Shown here in pieces: positions 7,674 through 15,464 of a DNA stretch of 64,000 nt. A model generated the notes under the pieces. That model was not told where the DNA came from. It was given only the letters and a program-made list of their open reading frames with translations, and made no database searches. Numbering within the stretch: position 1 is the first letter of the stretch; each line of letters starts with the position of its first letter. A program made the translations under genes and the position numbers. Where the stretch lies: assembly GCF_020099395.1 (NCBI RefSeq), contig NZ_CP083590.1, positions 3,596,001 to 3,660,000 on the forward strand, written 5' to 3'. This stretch comes from Streptomyces mobaraensis. GTDB taxonomy: Bacteria > Actinomycetota > Actinomycetes > Streptomycetales > Streptomycetaceae.

Positions 7674-9359
7674 TCACTCCCCCGCCCGCACCGGCGGCAG
7701 CACCGTCACCTCCAGCTTCCCCTCCGCGTACTCCCGCCGCAGCGCCTTCTTGTCGAACTTCCCCACCGTCGTCTTCGGGACGGACGACACCCGCACCCAC
7801 CGTTCCGGCAGCTGCCAGCGCGCCACACGCTCCCCGAGGAACGCGCGGAGCACCTCGTGCCCCGCCGAACAGCCGTCGCGCAGCACCACCGCGGCGAGCG
7901 GCCGTTCGCCCCACTTCTCGTCGGGGACCGCCACGACGGCCGCCTCGGCGACCTCCGGGTGGGCCATGAGGTGGTTCTCCAGCTCGACGGAGGAGATCCA
8001 CTCGCCGCCCGACTTGATGACGTCCTTCACCCGGTCGGTGAGGGTCAGATAGCCGTCCGGGGTGATCGTGCCGACGTCGCCGGTGCGCAGCCAGCCGTCG
8101 GGGCTGAACTTGTCGTCCGGGCGGATCGGTTCGCCGTCCGCGCCCCCGTGGTACGCCCCGGCGATATACGCCCCGCGGATCTCCAGTTCACCGGCCGACG
8201 TGCCGTCCCACGGGAGGAAGCCGCCATCCGGACCGGCGAGCCGCGCCTCGACCGAAACCGGGAGGCGGCCCTGGGTGACGCGGTACGGCCACTCCTCCTC
8301 GGGCGTGAGCCCGGCCGGCGGGTGGGCGATCGAGCCGAGGGGCGACGTCTCCGTCATCCCCCACGCCTGCACCACCCGCAACCCGTGCCGCTCCTCGAAC
8401 GCCTTCATCAGGGACGGCGGACAGGGCGCGCCACCGCTGATCACGGCCCCCAGGGAGGACGTGTCCCGCGGGCGGGCGTCGAGTTCGGCCAGCAGGCCCT
8501 GCCATATGGTCGGCACCCCGGCGGTCAGGGTCGGCCGCTCGCGCTCGATCATCTCGGCGAGCGGGCCGGGCTGGAGGAAACGGTCGGGCAGCAGCAGCGA
8601 CGTACCCGCCATGAAGGCGGCGTGCGGCAACCCCCAAGCGTTCACATGGAACATGGGGACGACCGGAAGGCAGGTCTCCCCCTGCTTCAGCCCGAACGTC
8701 GCGGCCGAGTTGATCTCCATGGAGTGCAGGTAGAGCGACCGGTGGCTGTAGACCACGCCCTTGGGGTCGCCCGTCGTCCCGGAGGTGTAGCAGAGCGCGG
8801 CGGCCCGGCGTTCGTCCAGCTCGGGCCATGCGTAGGCGTCGGCGGTCTGCGCGGCGAGGAGTTCCTCGTAGTCGTGCACGCGGGGGCGGCAGCCCGCGAG
8901 GACGGAGCGGTCGCCGGGGCCGGAGACGATCACGTGCTCCACGCAGTCGAGCTGCGGCAGGAGCGGTGCCAGCAGGGGCAGCAGCGAACCGTCGACGATC
9001 ACCACGCGGTCCGCCGCGTGCCGGATGATCCAGGTCAGCTGCTCGGGCGGCAGCCGCAGGTTGAGCGTGTGCAGCACGGCGCCCATGGCGGGGATCGCGA
9101 AGTACGCCTCGACGTGCTCGGCGTTGTTCCACATCAGCGTCCCGACGACGTCGTCCTCGGCGACGCCCAGCCCCCGCAGCGCGTGCGCGAGCCGCGTCGC
9201 CCGCGCCCCGGCCTCCGCGAAGCTCCGCCGGCGCGGTGTGCCATCCCCCGTCCAGGTCGTGATCTGCGCACGCGCGTGGATCACGGTCCCGTGGACCAGC
9301 ATCCGGGTGACGGTCAGCGGTACGTCCTGCATCGTGCTCTGCACCAGGGGCCTCCCCAT
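7674..9359 (-). CDS. Acyl-CoA synthetase (AMP-forming fatty acid-CoA ligase)
   Basis: 561 residues, the normal length for medium/long-chain acyl-CoA synthetases (ANL superfamily). It activates a carboxylic acid with ATP to an acyl-adenylate and transfers it to CoA. All core motifs are present: the phosphate loop YTSGTTGDPKGV at 191-202, WGMTETS at 333-339, GWLRTGDVG at 422-430, DRVKDVIKSGGEWIS at 442-456, and the catalytic lysine (K534) in PKTTVGKFDKK. It is likely cytoplasmic, in fatty acid uptake or degradation. The start has only a modest AGG 7 nt upstream; a second Met at residue 10 is possible. It follows the SigE-family gene in the same direction after 192 bp, which is too far to call an operon. 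Chain-length preference is unknown. Confidence 0.92.
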   Translation of the reverse strand: MGRPLVQSTMQDVPLTVTRMLVHGTVIHARAQITTWTGDGTPRRRSFAEAGARATRLAHALRGLGVAEDDVVGTLMWNNAEHVEAYFAIPAMGAVLHTLNLRLPPEQLTWIIRHAADRVVIVDGSLLPLLAPLLPQLDCVEHVIVSGPGDRSVLAGCRPRVHDYEELLAAQTADAYAWPELDERRAAALCYTSGTTGDPKGVVYSHRSLYLHSMEINSAATFGLKQGETCLPVVPMFHVNAWGLPHAAFMAGTSLLLPDRFLQPGPLAEMIERERPTLTAGVPTIWQGLLAELDARPRDTSSLGAVISGGAPCPPSLMKAFEERHGLRVVQAWGMTETSPLGSIAHPPAGLTPEEEWPYRVTQGRLPVSVEARLAGPDGGFLPWDGTSAGELEIRGAYIAGAYHGGADGEPIRPDDKFSPDGWLRTGDVGTITPDGYLTLTDRVKDVIKSGGEWISSVELENHLMAHPEVAEAAVVAVPDEKWGERPLAAVVLRDGCSAGHEVLRAFLGERVARWQLPERWVRVSSVPKTTVGKFDKKALRREYAEGKLEVTVLPPVRAGE

Positions 9360-9551
9360 TTCGCCTGTTTCGCACCTCTGGCCGCCGGTTGGGCCGTCAG
9401 GCGAAGGTCGTCAGGTCGTTCCCGGGTGATTCTGGTGGCGTTTCCGGTGGTACGTCACTACCTCGGCGGGGCTTGATCTTCGGGGGCGGCGGTGCCCCAC
9501 GCGCCACGGAGGCGGCGCGCGGCGGGGGTACGAGGGCGCGGCCCCGGCCCG

Positions 9552-10082
9552 TCACGCCGCCCGGGCCAGCTCCGGGTCCTCCCGCAGCTTGCCCAGGGCG
9601 CGCGAGACGGCGCTCTTGACCGTGCCGATCGAGACGCCGAGCAACTCGGCGGTCTGCGCCTCGGTGAGGTCCTCGTAATACCTGAGGACGACCATGGCCC
9701 GCTGCCGGTCGGGGAGCCGGTGCACCGCGCGCCACATCGCGTCCCGCAGCGCCTGCGCCTCCGCCGGGTCCGCGGCGGGCGGCGCCTCGCGCTCGGGGAG
9801 CTCCTCACAGGGGTACTCGTCGACCTTCCGCTTGCGCCACTGCGAGGTGCGCGTGTTCACCAGCGCGCGCCGGACGTAACCGTCGAGCGCCCGGTGGTCC
9901 TCTATCCGCTCCCAGGCCAGGTAGGTCTTGGTGAGGGCGGTCTGCAGCAGATCCTCGGCGTCGCTGGGGTTCGCGGTCAGCGAGCGGGCGGTGCGCTGCA
10001 GCACCGGACCGCGTGCCCGTACGTACGACGAGAACGACGGGTACACGGCAGTGGATGCACTGGGGCACACGGTCGTGGTCAT
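9552..10082 (-). CDS. SigE-family RNA polymerase sigma factor (ECF type)
   Basis: 176 residues. Region 2 (about residues 22-90, with DAEDLLQTALTKTYLAWERI) and region 4 (about 120-170, with QRAMVVLRYYEDLTEAQTAELLGVSIGTVKSAVSRALGKL) are complete and match the Streptomyces SigE-fam group (TIGR02983 type). It directs RNA polymerase to a small regulon. A TAGCGT -10-like box ends about 6 nt before the ATG, suggesting a leaderless transcript. There is no anti-sigma gene beside it, so control may be transcriptional. The first ~20 residues (MTTTVCPSASTAVYPSFSSYV) precede the usual domain start and may be an N-terminal extension. Confidence 0.88.
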   Translation of the reverse strand: MTTTVCPSASTAVYPSFSSYVRARGPVLQRTARSLTANPSDAEDLLQTALTKTYLAWERIEDHRALDGYVRRALVNTRTSQWRKRKVDEYPCEELPEREAPPAADPAEAQALRDAMWRAVHRLPDRQRAMVVLRYYEDLTEAQTAELLGVSIGTVKSAVSRALGKLREDPELARAA

Positions 10083-10468
10083 GCCTCAACGCTAGGAGCG
10101 CCCCTGTACCCGGCGGATCGGCCGGAGGTGCCGAAGACCGCTCCCCCTCAGGTCGTACGGGTGGGGCCGCCCCCACCTCCTGGAGGGGTAGACGCCGCGA
10201 CGTCGGTATCGGTCCGCCCGCGGGTGCTGCGACGTCGGTGCCGGATCGGCCGCGACCCCGGCGTCGGTATCGGCCCGGCTCCCGAATCCCCGGCGTCAGC
10301 GTCGGCCCGGCCGCGGGCCCCGCGACGTCGGGGCCAGTCCGGCTCCCGAGACCCCGACTCGGTGTCGGTCCGGCCCCGAGGTCGGTAGGCGGCCCGGCCC
10401 CCGGGCCCCGGCGCCGGTGCCGGTATCGGCCCGGCCCCCGAGCTCCCCCCGAGCTCCCCGCCCCGGAG
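10083..10468. repeat. Intergenic degenerate GGTATCGGCCCGGC repeats
   Basis: No gene is supported. From about 10200 to 10460 the sequence is a degenerate run of short units such as GTCGGTATCGG, CCCGGCTCCCGA and GCGACGTCGG, repeated several times each with substitutions. Two tandem CCCCCGAGCT units lie at about 10433-10452. It lies between the ends or promoters of two leftward genes and may be a slipped-strand expansion. Confidence 0.5.
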
Positions 10469-11305
10469 TCACCCGATGACGGCCACCGGGGCGTCGACGA
10501 GGTCCCGGTCGATGGTCAGCTTCCGGCCCCCGTGGGTCTCCGAGACCTCCCCCGCGTACTGGTGGATGCGCCGGTGGGGCTGCCAGGCGCTCTTGGACAG
10601 GGTGCGTTCGTTGGCGGTCGAGGCGGTGACGCGCCAGCGGGCGAACCACATCACCGACGGCAGCGACCTGACCCCCGCGCGCCGGGCGCGCTCCATGTGC
10701 CGGATGCCGGACTCCGCGCTGCTGTAGAAGCCGGAGACGTAGCCGTGCCGGGCGACCGTGCCGCTCCACGACCGGATGAACGCCAGCGTGACCGCGGCGC
10801 AGTCCTCGTCCTTGTCGTTGTACGCCTCCATGTCGAGGTAGATCGGGCTGCCCGGCAGGATGCCGAGCCGCCGCGCCTTCTCCACCGCCTCGACGGCCTC
10901 CTCGGCCCCCTGGTCCTCCGGCTCGTCGCCGATCGGGATGGCCCGCTTGGTCTCCGAGCGGACGCAGGGCGACTGCGAGCCGACGTACAGCGGAAGCACG
11001 TGCCAGCCGAGGTCGCGGGCGCCGGTGAGCCACGCGTGGCTGAGCCACCGCTGGCGGGGGCAGGCCCGCCCGTCACCGGCGAAGTAGACGCCGACGCCCC
11101 GGTACGGAGAGGTCTTCCACGCCCGCAGCGTCACCAGTGACGGGGCCTGGCAGGTGTCGAACGCCCGGCCCCGGAAGACGGCGCGGGCCTTGGCCATCGG
11201 CGCGTTCGCGTCGGCCGCCGTGGCGGGCGCGTAGCCGGCCGGGAGCTGGGCCACGCCCGCCATCAGGGCGACGAGATATCCGATGATCCTTCTTCGTGCG
11301 TCCAT
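10469..11305 (-). CDS. Secreted DUF1906 (glycoside hydrolase-like) protein
   Basis: 278 residues. An N-terminal signal peptide (RRRIIGYLVALMAGVAQLPAGYAPATAADA) is followed by a DUF1906 domain, a TIM-barrel fold related to GH25-type lysozymes and to mycobacterial Rv2525c. Family landmarks are FDTCQAPSLVTLRAW near the start of the barrel, YRGVGVYFAGDGRAC, WHVLPLYVGSQ, IYLDMEAYN (acidic pair at the presumed active site) and VSGFYSSAESGI. The Tat/Sec route is not clear. It probably acts in the cell wall on glycan or binds it; catalytic activity has not been shown for most of this family. No clear ribosome binding site precedes the ATG. Confidence 0.85.
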   Translation of the reverse strand: MDARRRIIGYLVALMAGVAQLPAGYAPATAADANAPMAKARAVFRGRAFDTCQAPSLVTLRAWKTSPYRGVGVYFAGDGRACPRQRWLSHAWLTGARDLGWHVLPLYVGSQSPCVRSETKRAIPIGDEPEDQGAEEAVEAVEKARRLGILPGSPIYLDMEAYNDKDEDCAAVTLAFIRSWSGTVARHGYVSGFYSSAESGIRHMERARRAGVRSLPSVMWFARWRVTASTANERTLSKSAWQPHRRIHQYAGEVSETHGGRKLTIDRDLVDAPVAVIG

Positions 11306-11980
11306 ACGGCGAAGTCAAGGTCCAGGATCCCATGGGCCTTCGCTGACACGCCCTCGATTCATCCGTCTGGCCCGAAAGGCAGCCCGGACGTGGGAACTCC
11401 GGCTCCAGGGTGACGAAACCGTCTTTTCAGGACGCTCTGTCGCCGCTTCGCCACTGCTTCGTGATCGCTCCCCCGCCGCTTCGCCGTCTCTGTGGGTGAG
11501 CGGCCGCGCGACGGCATGGGGGCATCCCCGCGCGGCCGTTCGGGCCTTCGGCCCTGAAATCCGACCCTGATCCTGACCCTGTCCACGGCTTGCCTGTCGC
11601 TGTCCGATGCCGCCCCTTTCCTGCGGACTCCCGCCTCACTCCGGCCGCCGGCGCCGAATCGGCGCCCGACCGAGACCCGCCCCGGCGTCACCGGCGCTTC
11701 CTTGAGACCCCGGCCGCCCGAGGCCCGGGGCCCGGGCGGCCGGCCGGTCCGGGGAGCGGGGGGTCGGGCGGCCGGGTGGTCGGGGCCTCCGGAACCCCGA
11801 ACCCCCGCTCCCCGGACCGGCCCCCGAACCGTCAGACCACCTCAGCCCCTCCGGTCACCGCACTCGCACTCCCACACCACCCGCCCCGCCGCGCACGCCC
11901 CGGTGGCCCCGACCGGCCGGTCACCTCGGCCGCCTCCCCGGCCACCCGGGCGTCTCTCGGCGACAGCGCGGACCAACGCC
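11306..11980. other. 675-bp non-coding region with strong hairpins
   Basis: No gene is supported. A 10-bp stem (CGGCCGCGCG at 11501-11510 with 11529-11538) and a small hairpin GGGCCTTCGGCCC (11542-11554) lie upstream of the DUF1906 gene. Two stronger hairpins sit downstream of the small secreted-protein gene: an 11-bp stem 11710-11720/11733-11743, and a perfect 19-bp stem 11744-11762/11802-11820 (CCGGTCCGGGGAGCGGGGG and its complement) with a 39-nt loop. The last two directly abut and may terminate leftward transcripts. Confidence 0.6.
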
Positions 11981-12304
11981 TCAGTCGTCGTGGATATTGG
12001 CGAAGACGACCCGGACGTTCTCCTGCTGGATGGCGGTATGGCCGGGGCCGGTGACGCTCGCGGTGTTCTCCTGGTTCGTGGCTCCCGTGCCCGTCGCCAC
12101 CTGCTGGCTGGTAGTGGAGTTCCCATGGTTGCTGCCACCGACGCCGCTGCCGACGACGCCGGCGATCGCCGCGTTGGAACCCCGGTTGGCGAGCTGCCCA
12201 CGGGGACCGTCGTCGGCCTGCGCCGAGCCGGCGAAGAGGAGCGCCGCCATCGGGAGGGCGGCTACAGCGGCGAGGATACGGGCCGCCGTGCGGGTGCTTG
12301 CCAT
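11981..12304 (-). CDS. Small secreted Gly/Asn/Gln-rich protein
   Basis: 107 residues. ATG at 12304 follows TATGGAGGCATGAC, a strong ribosome binding site; a longer upstream reading frame has no such signal. Residues 1-34 are a Sec signal peptide ending in GSAQA. The ~70-residue mature chain is uncharged and polar, rich in Gly, Asn, Ser, Thr and Gln (GSNAAIAGVVGSGVGGSNHGNST; TGATNQENTASVTG), and ends VRVVFANIHDD. It has no cysteines and no chaplin or rodlin signature. The composition suggests an exported surface or hyphal-sheath component, but I do not recognise the family. Confidence 0.7.
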   Translation of the reverse strand: MASTRTAARILAAVAALPMAALLFAGSAQADDGPRGQLANRGSNAAIAGVVGSGVGGSNHGNSTTSQQVATGTGATNQENTASVTGPGHTAIQQENVRVVFANIHDD

Positions 12305-12892
12305 GTCATGCCTCCATAGGGGAACTGCGCTTCGAGGCAAGGCGGTTGGCCGGCCGCCTTGCGGATCAACGACGTCGCGACAGCAGATTTGCCCACCGAA
12401 TCCCCACCGAACCCCCTGCTGTTCCTCATTCCCTCGCAAGCATGACGTTCCCTGGATAAACCTTCACCACCTCCACAGACCCATGCATCGGGCCGCACAT
12501 CCCTCCCTCATCACCCCGAACCCCCGAAAGTCCCACGGACCGAACCGTTTCACCACCGATCCGCCCCGGTGTACCCCGCACCGCCGGCCCGCCACTCCCC
12601 CGGCGCGGAACGGGCAAGGGATGTGCACCGCCCGCTCCCGCCGCCCGGCGGGCCGACGTTCCGCCCACCCCACGGGCGAACTCCCGGGCGGAACAAGCGG
12701 GTCCGGGTGGTTCCGCACGGCACCGTGCGGGTGCGCGGCCGCAAGCGCACACGAGACACACCGGCACGTCGACGCACCGGCCCGGCGCGCAACAGCGCAC
12801 CGCGTCACGGCACTTCAGGCACACCGGCGCCCACCGCCGGACGGCAATCCGGAACGCCCTCACGCACCAGCGATCGCACAGGAAGGCACCCG
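12305..12892. other. 588-bp divergent intergenic region
   Basis: Lies between divergent genes for the small secreted protein and the GGDEF protein. Long reading frames here on either strand are Arg/Pro/Gly-rich composition artefacts. On the minus strand near 12385-12425 there are two copies of TTCGGTGGG (direct repeat) in the likely promoter region of the secreted-protein gene. No clear -35/-10 pair was found for the GGDEF gene. Confidence 0.45.
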
Positions 12893-13561
12893 ATGACGAA
12901 CCTCATATGCCAGGTCCTGCCCATCGCCGCCCCGACCCTCGGCTGGGCCGCCCACGCCCTCGTCCTCGCCCGCCGCCTCCGTACCGCCCGCACGGACCCG
13001 CTCACCGGGCTGATGCGCCGCGAGGAGTTCACGGCCCGCGCCCCGCGCGCGGTGCGCCACCCGCAGGCCGCGGTGCTGCTGCTCGACCTCAACGGGTTCA
13101 AACAGATCAACGACACGCACGGGCACGCGGTGGGCGACCAGGTCCTCGCCGCCGTGGGCCGCCGGCTCGCCGCCTGGTGCGCCTCACGCGGCGGTTTCGC
13201 CGCGCGGCTGGGCGGGGACGAGTTCGCCGCGGTCGTCCGCCTCGACCCCGACGCCGACCTGGACGACGAGCTGACGTACGGCCTGTCCGCCCGGCTCTCC
13301 GCGCCCCTCGACACGGGAACCGTCACGCTCGCCCCTCGCGCATCCATCGGCCTCTGTCACACCGCGCACCACCCGGGTGCCGCCCTGCCCGAACTGCTGC
13401 GCGGTGCCGACGAGGCCATGTACACGGCCAAGCGCCTCGGCGACCACTGGCGGCCGGCCGGTCCCGTCGGCACGTACCCCACGGTGGCCGGACGCCGCGC
13501 CGGCCGCCCGGGGACGCACCTGACGCTGCTCACCCCGGTCCGGCGCCGGGCCGCCTCCTGA
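12893..13561 (+). CDS. Short membrane-anchored GGDEF (diguanylate cyclase) protein
   Basis: 222 residues. ATG at 12893 is preceded by AGGAAGG (12880-12886) with 6-nt spacing. One N-terminal membrane helix (about residues 3-27) is followed directly by a GGDEF domain: TDPLTGLMRREEF, LLLDLNGFKQINDTHGHAVGD and the intact active-site loop LGGDEF. An active enzyme would make cyclic di-GMP from two GTP; in Streptomyces this messenger controls development through BldD. The RxxD inhibitory site five residues upstream of GGDEF is not present (the sequence there is RGGFAARL), so product inhibition may be missing. There is no EAL or sensory domain. The C-terminal ~40 residues are basic and unassigned. 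Confidence 0.88.
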   Translation: MTNLICQVLPIAAPTLGWAAHALVLARRLRTARTDPLTGLMRREEFTARAPRAVRHPQAAVLLLDLNGFKQINDTHGHAVGDQVLAAVGRRLAAWCASRGGFAARLGGDEFAAVVRLDPDADLDDELTYGLSARLSAPLDTGTVTLAPRASIGLCHTAHHPGAALPELLRGADEAMYTAKRLGDHWRPAGPVGTYPTVAGRRAGRPGTHLTLLTPVRRRAAS

Positions 13562-13572
13562 ACGCCGACGTC

Positions 13573-13598
13573 CGCCGGGCGGCACCCACCGCCCGGCG
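13573..13598. terminator. Bidirectional hairpin between convergent genes
   Basis: CGCCGGGCGG (13573-13582) pairs perfectly with CCGCCCGGCG (13589-13598) across a 6-nt loop, just after the GGDEF gene stop and before the convergent carboxymuconolactone-decarboxylase-like gene end. There is no U-run, as usual in Streptomyces. Confidence 0.65.
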
Positions 13599-13658
13599 AA
13601 CGGCCCCTTCACTTCGCCGCCTCAACTGCCCCTACTGCTCCTACTGCCCCTACTTCCC

Positions 13659-14162
13659 CTACTTCCACTGCTCGGAGAACGTCCGCCCCGGCACCGGCTT
13701 GGCGACGAGAGCCAGCGGTACGAAGAACCCGACCTGGCCGATCGCGATCGTCAGAGTGGCCAGCGCCTTGTCGTCGTAGTGCTCGGCCACCTGCGCGTAC
13801 AGCTCGTCGGACACCCGCTCACCCCACGCCGACGGCTGGAACACCGCCTCGACCAGGGCCAGCGCGGCCCGCTCCGCCGCGGTGAAGTAGGGCGCGTCCT
13901 GCCACGAGGAGACCGCCGTGATCCGCTCCTCGGTCTCGTCGGCCTTCCGCAGCAGGTCGGTGTGCAGCATGGTCAGGTACGTGTTGCCGACGATCTGGCC
14001 GGCCCGCAGGTGGACCAGCCCGATCGTGCGCCGCGGCACCGTCCGGTTCCCCACGGCCTTGAACAGCGCCGCCGACACCTCCGCCATCTCCGGCACGAGC
14101 TCCACCGGGTCGGACATCCGCGAGGCCGCCGCCACCTCTGCCGTGATCGCACGCTCCGCCAT
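13659..14162 (-). CDS. Carboxymuconolactone decarboxylase-family protein lacking the CxxC
   Basis: 167 residues from the second ATG (14162), which is spaced 8 nt from AGGAGG; the first ATG (14168) touches that site. The all-helical CMD/AhpD fold is recognisable (LVHLRAGQIVGNTYLTMLHTDLLRKADETEERITAVSSW...FTAAERAALALVEAV). In AhpD-like members the segment reads RASQINGCAYCLDMHT; here the two cysteines are replaced (GNTYLTMLHT), while the His and the downstream ETEER are kept. A thiol peroxidase or alkylhydroperoxidase role is therefore unlikely. It may be a decarboxylase-type or non-catalytic member. It is monocistronic between two hairpins. Confidence 0.8.
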   Translation of the reverse strand: MAERAITAEVAAASRMSDPVELVPEMAEVSAALFKAVGNRTVPRRTIGLVHLRAGQIVGNTYLTMLHTDLLRKADETEERITAVSSWQDAPYFTAAERAALALVEAVFQPSAWGERVSDELYAQVAEHYDDKALATLTIAIGQVGFFVPLALVAKPVPGRTFSEQWK

Positions 14163-14433
14163 CGTCATCTCCTCCTCGATCCGTCACCGCCGCGGCCGAA
14201 CCGCCGCCGTGTTCCTCGTTGTTCGCTGACACCGCACTGACGGATCCCGGAAAACGAACGTGACCAGCGGCGGAGTGTGATCCGGAGCACGCGGCGCCCA
14301 CCGCGGACGCCGTTCGATGCCCGCCCCGCCGCAATTCATTGGGCCACCGGTACGAAGATCCGGAGAATGATGCGGGCGCCTCCCCACCGGAGAGGCGCCC
14401 CGACTCCGTTCCGCACGACCCCTGGAGCACCAC

Positions 14434-15333
14434 GTGACCCACTCCTCCCGGCAGGCGCGCGTCCTGTCGCGTCTCGTCGCCTCGGCGATCGCCACCGTCC
14501 TGGTCGGCACCGCCGCCGGCACCGCCACGGCGGCCGGCCAGGGCGGCGCCACGGCAGGCAAGGCGGGCACGGCAGAGGCCAAGGCCGGGCGGCACGAGCC
14601 GACCCCCGTCGCGCCGTTCTTCTTCCTGTCCGCGATCCTGCCGTCGGGTCAGATGTACGTGTACCTGCCCGACGGGAAGGGCGGCTTCGACGCCCGCTCC
14701 GGCGCCTACGTCTGGCCCCACCTCAAGTACGGCGTGTCGGTCGACCCTGACCTGACGGGCAGTCAGGACGGCGCGTACCACGTCATGGACGACGGGACGC
14801 TCGACCTCTGGCGGAACGGGAAGCTGAAGCGGGTGGCCGGCGGCTGGAACCGGTACGACAACGTCTTCTCGCCCGGCACGCTCGCCCGCGCCGCCCACCC
14901 CGACCTGGTGGCGCGCGACAAGCAGGGCGTCCTCTGGCGCTTCCAGACCAAGGCGGACGGCACCCCGGCCCCCGGCGTGAAGATCGGTCCCGGCTGGGGC
15001 CAGTACACCCGGATCACCGGCCTCGGCGACCTGACCGGCGACGACAAGGCCGACATCGTCGCCCGGGACAAGCAGGGCGTCCTCTGGCTGTACAAGGGCA
15101 CGGGCGACGCGCGGAAGCCGTTCGCCGCCCGGACGCGCGTCGGCGGCGGCTGGAACCGGTTCGACAAGCTGGTGACCACGGGCGACGTCGACGCCGACGG
15201 CCACAGCGACCTCCTCGCCCGCGACCCCAAGGGCGACCTGTGGCTGTACAAGGGCACCGGCAAGGCCGCCGCGCCGTTCAAGGCCAGGACGAAGATCGGT
15301 ACGGGCTTCGGCCAGTACCGCGACCTCTTCTGA
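14434..15333 (+). CDS. Secreted FG-GAP/VCBS-repeat protein
   Basis: 299 residues. GTG at 14434 follows GGAG at 7-nt spacing. Residues 1-34 are a signal peptide (SRLVASAIATVLVGTAAGTATAA). The mature part contains repeated beta-propeller blades: PDLVARDKQGVLWRF, DKADIVARDKQGVLWLYKG and SDLLARDPKGDLWLYKGTG, each followed by a GWNR/GWGQY motif. The Asp-rich loops (GDLTGDDKADI; GDVDADGHSDL) are the calcium-binding FG-GAP type. Such proteins are extracellular and often bind glycans or other surface ligands. It sits in tandem with another secreted protein gene. Ligand unknown. Confidence 0.88.
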   Translation: MTHSSRQARVLSRLVASAIATVLVGTAAGTATAAGQGGATAGKAGTAEAKAGRHEPTPVAPFFFLSAILPSGQMYVYLPDGKGGFDARSGAYVWPHLKYGVSVDPDLTGSQDGAYHVMDDGTLDLWRNGKLKRVAGGWNRYDNVFSPGTLARAAHPDLVARDKQGVLWRFQTKADGTPAPGVKIGPGWGQYTRITGLGDLTGDDKADIVARDKQGVLWLYKGTGDARKPFAARTRVGGGWNRFDKLVTTGDVDADGHSDLLARDPKGDLWLYKGTGKAAAPFKARTKIGTGFGQYRDLF

Positions 15334-15341
15334 CGCACCGG

Positions 15342-15367
15342 GCCGCCGCTCCGCCCGGAGCGGCGGC
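15342..15367 (+). terminator. Hairpin after the FG-GAP gene
   Basis: GCCGCCGCTCCG (15342-15353) and CGGAGCGGCGGC (15356-15367) form an 11-12-bp perfect stem beginning 9 nt after the stop codon, a likely intrinsic terminator. Confidence 0.65.
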
Positions 15368-15464
15368 TCCGCGCGTGCGGGACCGGCCCGCCGCATGGCA
15401 CTATCACGGCGGCGTTCCCCCCACATCCTTGCGCCATCCGTTTCACAGCAAGGACCCATTGAGC

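Noticed and set aside
12426..12863. 145-residue Cys/Arg-rich frame between the secreted-protein and GGDEF genes
   Set aside because: No ribosome binding site, no domain, and composition typical of a shadow frame.
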